Shown piece after piece: positions 45,101 through 51,864 of a DNA stretch of 61,603 nt; position 1 is the first letter of the stretch; every line of letters starts with the position of its first letter. Source of the DNA: Candidatus Egerieimonas intestinavium (lineage in GTDB: Bacteria > Bacillota > Clostridia > Lachnospirales > Lachnospiraceae); contig DVHU01000091.1 of the NCBI GenBank assembly GCA_018711815.1, forward strand, positions 1 to 61,603, read 5' to 3'. The notes beneath the pieces were generated by a model. That model was not told where the DNA came from. It saw nothing but the letters and a program-made list of their open reading frames with translations, and did not search any database. A program made the position numbers and the translations under genes.

Positions 45101-45389
45101 GTCTTACGATCTGGATGGGGAGAACATCACCTACAGCTATGTGCTGGCCCGGGATTACCGGCTGACCGACGTGATCGCCCAGGGGGAGGGTCTCTTCCTG
45201 CCGGAGGCCACCTTTGATCCCCTGCCCCCGGGAACCTATTATCTGCGGGTGCAGGCGAAAAATGAGTCCGGCTACGTGCAGGACTGTTTCGACTATTATT
45301 CTACAGAGTCTGAGGGAAAAGCGTACGGCGTAAAGGTATTTGTGGTCAATGAAGACGGAAGCATAGAGAATTATCTGGCGGAGGAATAG
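42078..45389 (+). CDS. pelG: PelG transporter fused to an extracellular CotH-like kinase domain
   Basis: A 1103-residue fusion. Residues 1-490 form PelG, a MATE-like membrane protein with about twelve helices, starting AGIGFSLKRLFQKKGFFSL. A lysine-rich cytoplasmic stretch (about 485-502) leads to MLGILALFLVVGLSGC at 503-518, which looks just like a lipoprotein signal with its lipobox cysteine. After an Ala/Glu/Gln-rich linker comes a CotH domain (about 585-1100) with YTQVEQINKTYL, NYDVGSRNYYLY and the metal-binding WDND near 865. A second CotH gene follows. The fusion places the CotH domain outside the cell. M503 has no ribosome binding site, so separate translation is less likely. The substrate of the CotH domain is unknown. 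Confidence 0.85.
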   Translation: MAGIGFSLKRLFQKKGFFSLCRAYGYAGIICAGPMLLGVVLLVGMSLAARLAGMDSHERELLNCMITYGLLVSLTVTSWFNMVITRYVADMLYEERQEKVLPSFYGSCAIMLVIGGLGYGIFLWFSGVSLLEQVLCLWFCMILIVVWTEMIYLTALKDFQAIVFAFAFSLMVGFFLALIFVLLGWVSVPSLLLCVIVAYGIMMVWYYKLLLNYFPKSQGSSFNFLRWFDRYRSLALSGGFVNIGLFAHLVIMYFGPLQVQVEGLFYGAPYHDVPALCAFFSILVTTVNFVTSVEVRFYPTYRNYYGLFNDNGAIRDIDQAEEEMLDTLEKELVFDGHKQLIATVIFLVAGSIILQYTALGFNDTSIGIYRFLCVGYGIYAVANSAMLILLYFEDYAGALMGTAAFALVSVVLTVLQNLFGSVEYFGLGFLFGAAAFYLIILLRLEWYTKRLAYYLLSRKFLLPDREVGLFARLCDYLDEKDRRQAQKPRKKWDKKYKKKKRTMLGILALFLVVGLSGCAPAQEEAQEIQATQGKREAQGDQGAQEETRKSGEGTAAGKEELQEAPLRDNDALYAEDQETSVVTMYLTVRPGNAADNTDHTWTEINTYDTYYYEDNDLDRYNCEALLQVGDESGPAEGEVGYGETVSNATVQIRGQTSSRYNQKNYKIRIKEGMGEWRGQRTLALNKHVGDPYRFRNKLAYDLMKEIPQMMSARTQFVHLYVKDETAGGSGEFVDYGLYTQVEQINKTYLKSHGLDSRGHLYKINFFEWQEYDQVRLTTDPEYDERAFEEYLEIKGDEDHAKLLKTIEQVNDYSIPIEEIVEEHFDMENICYWMAFHILTGNYDVGSRNYYLYSPQNSQRWYFISWDNDSAFNRNYYRTTGYTEGQSWERGMTQFMHLRLFNRIFREEKYREMLTAAVEDLRNNYLTQEKLGEMTRQYAETVRPYLFRSPDMANSRLTDESQYNNLTSAIAGEIEENYGYYLESLEKPWPFFVGTPTAEEGRISIQWDVSYDLDGENITYSYVLARDYRLTDVIAQGEGLFLPEATFDPLPPGTYYLRVQAKNESGYVQDCFDYYSTESEGKAYGVKVFVVNEDGSIENYLAEE

Positions 45390-45415
45390 ATTCTGCCAGA
45401 CAGAGGAGTAAGTTT

Positions 45416-47170
45416 ATGAGAAGGAAACACGCGTTATCATTATCCCTGCTGCTTTTTGCCCTGCTGCTGTCCGGCTGCGGGGCCGGGGGCGGAGGAACCC
45501 TGGTCAGCGATGACGAGACCTATGAGACCACCGGGGAGGACGCCGGGGACTATGAGCTGGAGGACAACAGGGCCCTCTACCGGGAGGAAGAGGACGTGGT
45601 CACCATGTATCTGACCGTGGGCCGGGGAAATGAGGGCGAGGACACCGATCACACCTGGACGGAGGTCAACAGCTATCCCCTGGACTACTATGATGAGAAG
45701 GGCATCGATCCCTACAAATGCGAGGCGGTGCTCCAGGTGGGCGATGAGGAGGGCCCTCTCGTGGGAGAGTTTGGCTATGAGGACCGGACCGCCAACGCCA
45801 CAGTGCAGCTGAGGGGCCATGGGGCCTCCACCTGGCCCCAGAAGAGCTACCGGATTAAGCTTAAAGACGGCAGCGGTACCTGGAGGGATCAGCAGACCAT
45901 CACCCTGAACAAACACGTGGCAGATCCCCTGCGGTTTAAGAATAAGCTGGCCTACTCCCTGCTGGAAGATATCCCCGGGGCGATCTCGGCCAGAACCCAG
46001 TTTGTCCATCTGTATGTGAAAGACAAGACTGAAGGGGAGGACGGCCTCTTCGTGGACTACGGCCTTTACACCCAGGTGGAGCAGATCAACAAAAAGTATC
46101 TCCGAAACCGGGGCTTCGACAGCGACGGAGCCCTCTACCAGGCCACGGAGGAATTTGACTGGCAGCGCCATGAGGACAGTATCCGAAAAGCCACGGATCC
46201 AGACTATGACCGGGAGTTCTTCGAGCAGTATCTGGAAATCGACGGCTCCGAGGATCACTCCTCCCTGGTGCAGCTTTTGGAGGCGGTCAATGACGAAGAC
46301 ACGCCGATGAGCCAAATTGTAGATCAGTATTTTCAGGCGGACAACCTGTATTACTGGATGGCCTTTCATATTTTGATGGGAAATTCGGATATCTTGGACG
46401 GCAGCTATTATCTCTACAATGCCCGGGGACAAAACCGCTGGTACTTTATCTCCTGGAACAATTCGGGTATACTGGAGGAGGGATACAAGGCTCTGGAGGA
46501 CGAGTCCTACGCCCGGTCCTGGAAGAAGGGCATCTTCCTCCTCACGGACACCGTTCTCTTTGACCGGATTTTGCAGGAAGATTCCTGCCGGGAGGCCCTG
46601 AACGATGCGGTGGAGGATCTGCGGGAGAATTATCTGACCGAGGACAGGCTGCAGGAGGAGATTGACAGCTACAGCCGGATCGCGGAGGAGTACCTGTACG
46701 CGCTGCCGGATGTGACCTACGCCCGGGTCACCAGGGAGGAGTATGAAACCCTGACAGCGGGATTGACCGCAGAGGTGGAGGCCAACTACGCGGCTTACCA
46801 GGAGAGTCTCTCCTGCGCGTGGCCCTTCCACATTCTGACGCCCCAGAATACCGGGGCCCAGACGGCGCTTTCCTGGGAGGAGGCCTACTGCCATGAGGGC
46901 GGGGAGGTTACCTACACGGTGGAATTGGCCCGGGATTATACCTTTTCCCAGAACATTTTCCAGGCGACCACCACAGAGACCAGCTGCCAGGTGGAGGCTC
47001 TGCCGGCGGGACAGTATTTTCTCCGGGTGAGAGCCCAGGGGGAGGACGGTATCTGGCAGGACGCCTACGAATATTACGGCACGGAGGCCGGAACCACCTG
47101 CTACAGCACCCTGTGCTTCTATGTACAGAACGACGGCAGCATCGCGGCGGTGGAATACAGCGAGGACTGA
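45416..47170 (+). CDS. CotH-family lipoprotein, probable pseudokinase
   Basis: A 584-residue lipoprotein with signal LSLSLLLFALLLSGC. It is a close paralogue of the CotH part of the PelG fusion and keeps the same blocks (LNKHVADPLRFKNKLAYSLL, YTQVEQINKKYL). However, the catalytic region reads SDILDGSYYLY and WNNSGIL where the fusion has YDVGSRNYYLY and WDNDSAF, so the asparagine and both aspartates that would hold metal and ATP are lost. CotH of B. subtilis is a kinase of coat proteins. This copy is more likely a structural or binding partner. A C-terminal beta-rich domain (from about 460) is shared by both. Confidence 0.85.
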   Translation: MRRKHALSLSLLLFALLLSGCGAGGGGTLVSDDETYETTGEDAGDYELEDNRALYREEEDVVTMYLTVGRGNEGEDTDHTWTEVNSYPLDYYDEKGIDPYKCEAVLQVGDEEGPLVGEFGYEDRTANATVQLRGHGASTWPQKSYRIKLKDGSGTWRDQQTITLNKHVADPLRFKNKLAYSLLEDIPGAISARTQFVHLYVKDKTEGEDGLFVDYGLYTQVEQINKKYLRNRGFDSDGALYQATEEFDWQRHEDSIRKATDPDYDREFFEQYLEIDGSEDHSSLVQLLEAVNDEDTPMSQIVDQYFQADNLYYWMAFHILMGNSDILDGSYYLYNARGQNRWYFISWNNSGILEEGYKALEDESYARSWKKGIFLLTDTVLFDRILQEDSCREALNDAVEDLRENYLTEDRLQEEIDSYSRIAEEYLYALPDVTYARVTREEYETLTAGLTAEVEANYAAYQESLSCAWPFHILTPQNTGAQTALSWEEAYCHEGGEVTYTVELARDYTFSQNIFQATTTETSCQVEALPAGQYFLRVRAQGEDGIWQDAYEYYGTEAGTTCYSTLCFYVQNDGSIAAVEYSED

Positions 47171-47904
47171 TGGCTATGTATCGAAATGAATGGAAGTATT
47201 ATATTTCCCAGTGGGAGGCCGAGGAGCTCAAGAGGCGGCTTCTGCCCTTCATGGAGGTGGATCCCTATGCCCGGGGCGGGCAGTATACCATCCGCAGCCT
47301 ATATTTTGATGATTACTGGGATTCAGCCTACACGGAGAAAATGATGGGAATCTCCGACCGGAAAAAGTGGAGGATCAGGATTTACGACTACAGCGATGTG
47401 GGCATCAAGCTGGAGCGAAAGAAAAAGAAAAGCAGCTACATCTTCAAGGAGTCGGCGCCCCTCAGCCGCCAGGAGTTTGAATGGATCCTGGAGGGGAAGT
47501 ATGAATTTCTGCTGGGCAGCCCGCACAATCTGTGCCGGGAGTTCTACTATGAGTGCATGGTGAATCTTCAGAGGCCAAAGGTGATTGTGGACTACGAGAG
47601 GACGCCGCTGATCCGCCGGGAGGGGGATGTGCGGGTGACCTTTGACCGGGATGTGCGGGCGGCGGCCTTCAACTATGATATTTTTGATCCGAACCTCCCC
47701 ACCCGGGCTACGCTGGAGCCGGGGGTGCTGGTTCTGGAGGTGAAATTTACAGAATTTCTGCCCTCTGTCATCAAAGAGCTTCTGCCTCTGGACGGTCAGC
47801 AGTTCCTGGCCATTTCCAAATATACGCTCTGCTATGAGGCGGCCTTTTTCCGGACAGATGTGCTGGCGGGAATTTCAAAGACAAACAGGAGGGGAAAACG
47901 ATGA
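47170..47904 (+). CDS. VTC-domain (polyphosphate polymerase fold) protein
   Basis: A 244-residue protein with the VTC/CYTH-like tunnel fold. Basic strands RNEWKYYIS, KKWRIRIYDY near 65 and KLERKKKK near 80 and the acidic LEVKFTEFLP near 190 are the family nucleotide and metal-binding elements. Yeast Vtc4 makes polyphosphate from ATP. Bacterial relatives next to CotH and DUF4956 genes are widespread but lack a known role. The start at 47170 shares a base with the cotH stop (TGATG). The next gene overlaps by four bases, so these three are a fixed cassette. Confidence 0.85.
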   Translation: MAMYRNEWKYYISQWEAEELKRRLLPFMEVDPYARGGQYTIRSLYFDDYWDSAYTEKMMGISDRKKWRIRIYDYSDVGIKLERKKKKSSYIFKESAPLSRQEFEWILEGKYEFLLGSPHNLCREFYYECMVNLQRPKVIVDYERTPLIRREGDVRVTFDRDVRAAAFNYDIFDPNLPTRATLEPGVLVLEVKFTEFLPSVIKELLPLDGQQFLAISKYTLCYEAAFFRTDVLAGISKTNRRGKR

Positions 47905-48584
47905 ACATAAAAGACTATTTTAAAAATTCTGTGTGGGAGACCTTTGTGGGCGGACAGGGGCTGACCACAGAATTTGTGACCACGGCAGTTGTTGCCATGG
48001 TGCTGGCGGTGGTTTTGGGGCTTTGCATCTATAAGATCTACGGGAGCTACTTCGGGGGCGTGGTGTTTTCCAGCGCCTTTGCGGTGACTCTGGTGGGGAT
48101 GACGGTCTTAAGCTGCATGCTGACGCTGGCCATCAGCAGCAATATCGTGATTTCCCTTGGTATGATCGGTGCCCTGTCCATCGTGCGTTACCGGACGGCC
48201 ATCAAGGATCCCATGGATCTTTTATATCTGTTCTGGGCCATCTCCGTGGGAATTACTCTGGGAGCGGGGCTCTATGTGCTGGCTATTGTCACCATGGCCG
48301 TTATGTTCTTTATCGTGCACCTGTTTTACAACCATAAGAAGAAGGGAACGATTTTTATCCTGGTGGTTCACTATACCTCCCGGGAGGCCGGAGATGAAAT
48401 TTTGAAGATCGTGCGGAAGATGAAGTCCCAGCTGAAATCGAAGACTATCCGGGGACAGATCACTGAGCTCACCATGGAGCTGGAGTGCCGCACAGACAAT
48501 ACGGTGTTCCTGGAGCACATCCAGGCCCTGGAAGGCGTCCAGGACGCCACGCTGATCCAGTATAACGGAGAATATCATGGGTAA
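47901..48584 (+). CDS. DUF4956 membrane protein
   Basis: A 227-residue membrane protein with four helices in the first 150 residues and a soluble C-terminal domain with a ferredoxin-like feel. The block SLGMIGALSIVRYRTAIKDP is the DUF4956 signature. Members are almost always next to VTC-domain and CotH genes, as here. Function is unknown; a channel or carrier working with the VTC protein is a reasonable guess. Confidence 0.85.
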   Translation: MNIKDYFKNSVWETFVGGQGLTTEFVTTAVVAMVLAVVLGLCIYKIYGSYFGGVVFSSAFAVTLVGMTVLSCMLTLAISSNIVISLGMIGALSIVRYRTAIKDPMDLLYLFWAISVGITLGAGLYVLAIVTMAVMFFIVHLFYNHKKKGTIFILVVHYTSREAGDEILKIVRKMKSQLKSKTIRGQITELTMELECRTDNTVFLEHIQALEGVQDATLIQYNGEYHG

Positions 48585-49950
48585 ATCAAAGGTTCCCTAT
48601 ATCGCTATGCTGCTTCTGGCGGTGGCCATCGGGGCCATGCTGCTGTACCTTATTCCCCACCGCTACCGGCTGAATCAGACCACAACCTACAAAGAGAGCG
48701 GCAGAGAGCTGACTAATCCTCTGACCGGCTATGCGCCGGAGGCCTATTCCATAAAAGAGTGCGAGGATTCCCGGCTGGTATATATAGGACTTACCTGGGC
48801 CATGTGGGAGCCCTCCCCGGGGAAATACGACACAGAGGCCCTGGAGGAGTATTTCCACATCGACCGCTGGAAGAGGGAGGGGAAGCACGCGGTGCTGCGC
48901 TTCCTGTGCGACGTGCCGGGGGAGGAGGAGCACATGGACATTCCCCAGTGGCTGTACGAGGAGACCGGGGACGGAGCCTTTTACGATACCGGGTACGGGC
49001 AGGGATACTCCCCAAACTATGATAACGAGTATCTGATTGAGCGCCACCGGATGGCCATTGAAGCCCTGGCCCAGTATTTGGGCCAAGATGATTTTGTGGC
49101 CTACGTGGAGCTGGGCAGCCTGGGACACTGGGGCGAATGGCACACCAACACCGACGAGGGGGTGGCGCCTCTGCCAAGCCCGGAGATCTGCTGGGATTAT
49201 GTGCTGGCCTATTCCGATCATTTCCACCACGCAAGACTGCTCATGCGCCGGAACTTTGTCATGGCAGCGGAGGGAGCCATGGGGCTGTATAACGATATGG
49301 TGGGAGACCGGGAGTCCACGGAGGAATGGCTGGGCTGGATAGAAGACGGCGGCAGCTTTGCGACGGCGGGAGATCCCCTGGAATATCAGACCATGACGAG
49401 CTTCTGGCAGAGCGCTCCCTGCGGCGGGGAATTCACCAGCCGCTATCCCCTGGAGGAGCTCCTGGGAGAGCGCCTGGACGCCACCCTTTCCATGATTCGG
49501 GAGAGCCATATGACCTTTATCGGCCCCAAATGTCCGGAGGGGGAGCTGAAAGACAGCCAGGCGGCGAAGCTTCTGGAGGGGGAGCTGGGCTACCGCTATT
49601 ACATCTCGGAGCTGAGTACCCACTATTCCTTCAGCCAGGGACGGCTGGAGGTGGGGATGACCTGGCAGAACAGCGGCCTGGCGCCCCTGTATTTCGACTG
49701 GCCGGTGACCATGTATGTCTATGACAGCCATGGGAATTTGGAATACTGGGAGACCGTGGAGATTAACCTCTCCGAACTGTATCCCGGCAAGGAGATCCAG
49801 ACAATGACTCACATTCCCTTTACCCAGGAGTTCCAGAAGGGCTTCCGGATAGGGATCGGCATTACGGATCCGGATGAAGAGGAGTGCATTGAGCTGGCAA
49901 TGGACGCCCCACTGCAGGACGGCGTGCAGATTATCTATACAAAGGATTGA
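48577..49950 (+). CDS. DUF4832-type glycosidase-like extracytoplasmic protein
   Basis: A 457-residue protein with an N-terminal membrane anchor (YIAMLLLAVAIGAMLLYLI). The bulk resembles a TIM-barrel: TNPLTGYAPEA at the start of the domain, YIGLTWAMWEPSPGKYD, and YVELGSLGHWGEWHTN with a glutamate placed like an acid/base catalyst in clan A glycosidases. The C-terminal part matches the beta-sandwich DUF4832 (SRLEVGMTWQNSGLAPLYFD-like). It is the only glycosidase-like protein in the Pel locus and might act on the exported polymer. It overlaps DUF4956 by eight bases. Confidence 0.75.
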   Translation: MGKSKVPYIAMLLLAVAIGAMLLYLIPHRYRLNQTTTYKESGRELTNPLTGYAPEAYSIKECEDSRLVYIGLTWAMWEPSPGKYDTEALEEYFHIDRWKREGKHAVLRFLCDVPGEEEHMDIPQWLYEETGDGAFYDTGYGQGYSPNYDNEYLIERHRMAIEALAQYLGQDDFVAYVELGSLGHWGEWHTNTDEGVAPLPSPEICWDYVLAYSDHFHHARLLMRRNFVMAAEGAMGLYNDMVGDRESTEEWLGWIEDGGSFATAGDPLEYQTMTSFWQSAPCGGEFTSRYPLEELLGERLDATLSMIRESHMTFIGPKCPEGELKDSQAAKLLEGELGYRYYISELSTHYSFSQGRLEVGMTWQNSGLAPLYFDWPVTMYVYDSHGNLEYWETVEINLSELYPGKEIQTMTHIPFTQEFQKGFRIGIGITDPDEEECIELAMDAPLQDGVQIIYTKD

Positions 49951-49962
49951 GGAGGACACGCG

Positions 49963-50841
49963 ATGGCGCAGAACGGAATGTTCCGAACGGCTCTGTTCGG
50001 GGGATATAACCGGGAGGATGTGGAAGAACATATCCGGAACATGGAGCACGAGATCGAGACGGTCAAGCTGCTCCACCAGAAGGAAAAGCAGGACCTGATA
50101 CGGAGGGCGGAGGAGAGCGAGGGCGAGCTGGCCCTGGTAAAATCGGAGCTGGAGGAAGCCCATAAGCAGCTGGATGATGCCCAGCCGGATGACAAGAGCG
50201 CTCAAGGGCTGGAGAAAAAGCCGACGGCGGAAAAATCAGAGCCTGAGGCGGTAAACGCAGAGTCCGCCGGGGCAAAAGAGAAGGAAGCCCTGAACAAGCT
50301 GCAGGAGGAGCTCCAAAAAGAGCGCGCCAGGACAGAGAGCGAGAGGAAAACTCTGGCCCGCTTGCGGGAAGCTCAGGAGAGACTGGAGCAGGAGAATCAG
50401 CAGCTGAGAAAGCAGCTGGAGAGCCGGGATGATCTCTTTGACTATGAGACGGTGACGAAGATCATGGAGGAGGTCAGAAACAATGCGGAGCTGATTGAGA
50501 AGGAGGCCCGTGAGCGAGCCAGCCAGATCATCCAGGAGGCCAGGGATCGGGCTGTGGAGGAGGGGGAGCGGCAGCGCCGAAATATCTCCTCCAGGATTAA
50601 CGCTCAGCTGGAGGAGAAGGGAATCCAGCTGATGGCGGCCAAATATAAGATCGAGCAGTACATCAAAAGCATCAATGAAACCCAACAGGGGCTGTGCCTG
50701 CTGAATGAGCGGATGGGAAAGATGGTAAAGGATATGCCGGTGCGGCTGGATGACTACTGGGAGAGTGAGGAGTCTTTCCAGCTGGAGGACAAGGGGAAGG
50801 CCGGGAAGAAGCTCCGGGAGATTTCTGATACAGAGGAATAA
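49963..50841 (+). CDS. DivIVA-like coiled-coil protein
   Basis: A 292-residue cytoplasmic protein. The N-terminus FRTALFGGYNREDVEEHIRN matches the membrane-curvature-sensing segment of DivIVA/GpsB-type proteins. Most of the rest is heptad-rich coiled coil, with a Pro/Ala/Glu gap near 65-105. It is the last gene of the Pel/CotH operon and could place the machinery at poles or division sites. AGGAGG lies just before the start. Confidence 0.75.
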   Translation: MAQNGMFRTALFGGYNREDVEEHIRNMEHEIETVKLLHQKEKQDLIRRAEESEGELALVKSELEEAHKQLDDAQPDDKSAQGLEKKPTAEKSEPEAVNAESAGAKEKEALNKLQEELQKERARTESERKTLARLREAQERLEQENQQLRKQLESRDDLFDYETVTKIMEEVRNNAELIEKEARERASQIIQEARDRAVEEGERQRRNISSRINAQLEEKGIQLMAAKYKIEQYIKSINETQQGLCLLNERMGKMVKDMPVRLDDYWESEESFQLEDKGKAGKKLREISDTEE

Positions 50842-50845
50842 AGAC

Positions 50846-51730
50846 GTGACAGGAAATTTTGGAGAGTGCCACGCGCACCTTTTTATGAACGGCTTAGATT
50901 ACCGCAGGGCAGTGGAGGATCACCGGGGACATCCCCGGGAGACCCTGGTGAGAGAGCATCTGCGGGAATACCAGAGGAGGGGAATCACCTTCATCCGGGA
51001 GGGCGGGGACGATTACGGTGTATCCGCCCTGGCCAGGCGGCTGGCCCCGGAGTACGGCATCACCTACCGCACCTCTCTTTTTGCCATTCATCGCCGGGGC
51101 CATTACGGCGCCATTGTGGGCAAGGGCTATGACACCCTAAAGGAGTACGCGGCTTTAGTTAAGCAGGTGAAGGAGCTTAAGGGCGATTTCATCAAGATCA
51201 TGACCACCGGGATTATGGATTTTGAGACGGATCACACCCTCACGGAGGATACTCTGCCCCGACAGGAGGTGAGCCAGCTGGTGCATATCGCCCATGAGGA
51301 GGGATTATCGGTCATGGCCCACACCAACGGGGCCCGGGGAGTGCTCTGGGCGGTGGAGGCCGGGGTGGACTCGGTGGAACACGGGAACTTCCAAGATCAG
51401 GAGAGTCTGGATGCCCTGGCCCAGTCCAAGACTGTCTGGGTGCCCACCTGCGTCACCGTGAAAAATCTCATGGGCTGCGGCCGTTTTTCAGATTCAGTGC
51501 TGGAGAGCATATACCGGGGATTTCAGGAGAATCTTCGGTATTTCTACCGGAAGGGAGGTCAGGCGGCCCTGGGCAGCGACGCCGGGGCCTACCGGGTGCT
51601 TCACGGCCAGGGGCTGCTGGATGAGTACGCGGCCTTTCAGGAGACCCTGCTGCCTGGACTGGAAGGGGGACCTCAGGAGCTGGAGGGATGGCTGCGGAGG
51701 GGAGAAGAGAAGATCCGCCGGCTGTTCTGA
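50846..51730 (+). CDS. Amidohydrolase family protein
   Basis: A 294-residue metal-dependent hydrolase. Metal ligands are visible in order: HAH in FGECHAHLFMNG, a lysine in FIKIMTTGIMD, histidines in VMAHTNG and VEHGNF, and the aspartate in ALGSDAGAY. The pattern resembles imidazolonepropionase-like and dihydroorotase-like enzymes, but the protein is shorter and the substrate cannot be read. The GTG start at 50846 has GAGGA 8 bases upstream. It lies four bases after the DivIVA-like gene and may be co-transcribed. Confidence 0.75.
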   Translation: MTGNFGECHAHLFMNGLDYRRAVEDHRGHPRETLVREHLREYQRRGITFIREGGDDYGVSALARRLAPEYGITYRTSLFAIHRRGHYGAIVGKGYDTLKEYAALVKQVKELKGDFIKIMTTGIMDFETDHTLTEDTLPRQEVSQLVHIAHEEGLSVMAHTNGARGVLWAVEAGVDSVEHGNFQDQESLDALAQSKTVWVPTCVTVKNLMGCGRFSDSVLESIYRGFQENLRYFYRKGGQAALGSDAGAYRVLHGQGLLDEYAAFQETLLPGLEGGPQELEGWLRRGEEKIRRLF

Positions 51731-51809
51731 AGCATTTGTGGCAGTGAGGCCGAAAGGTTACAGAAATAGAGAAAAAAGCGCAGGAAGATCTTGCATAATG
51801 GGCTAAAGT

Positions 51810-51827
51810 TTGTTAAACTATAAACAA
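51810..51827 (+). promoter_or_regulatory. Rex-like redox operator in the cooS promoter
   Basis: TTGTTAA-ACTA-TAAACAA matches the clostridial Rex consensus (TTGTTAA-N4-TTAACAA) with one mismatch. It overlaps a plausible -35 (TTGTTA at 51810-51815) with AATACT at 51833-51838 as -10. Rex senses the NADH/NAD ratio and represses fermentation and one-carbon genes in clostridia, so control of CO dehydrogenase fits. Confidence 0.55.
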
Positions 51828-51864
51828 TAATGAATACTATTATTACATAAGGAGGAAATAGAAA

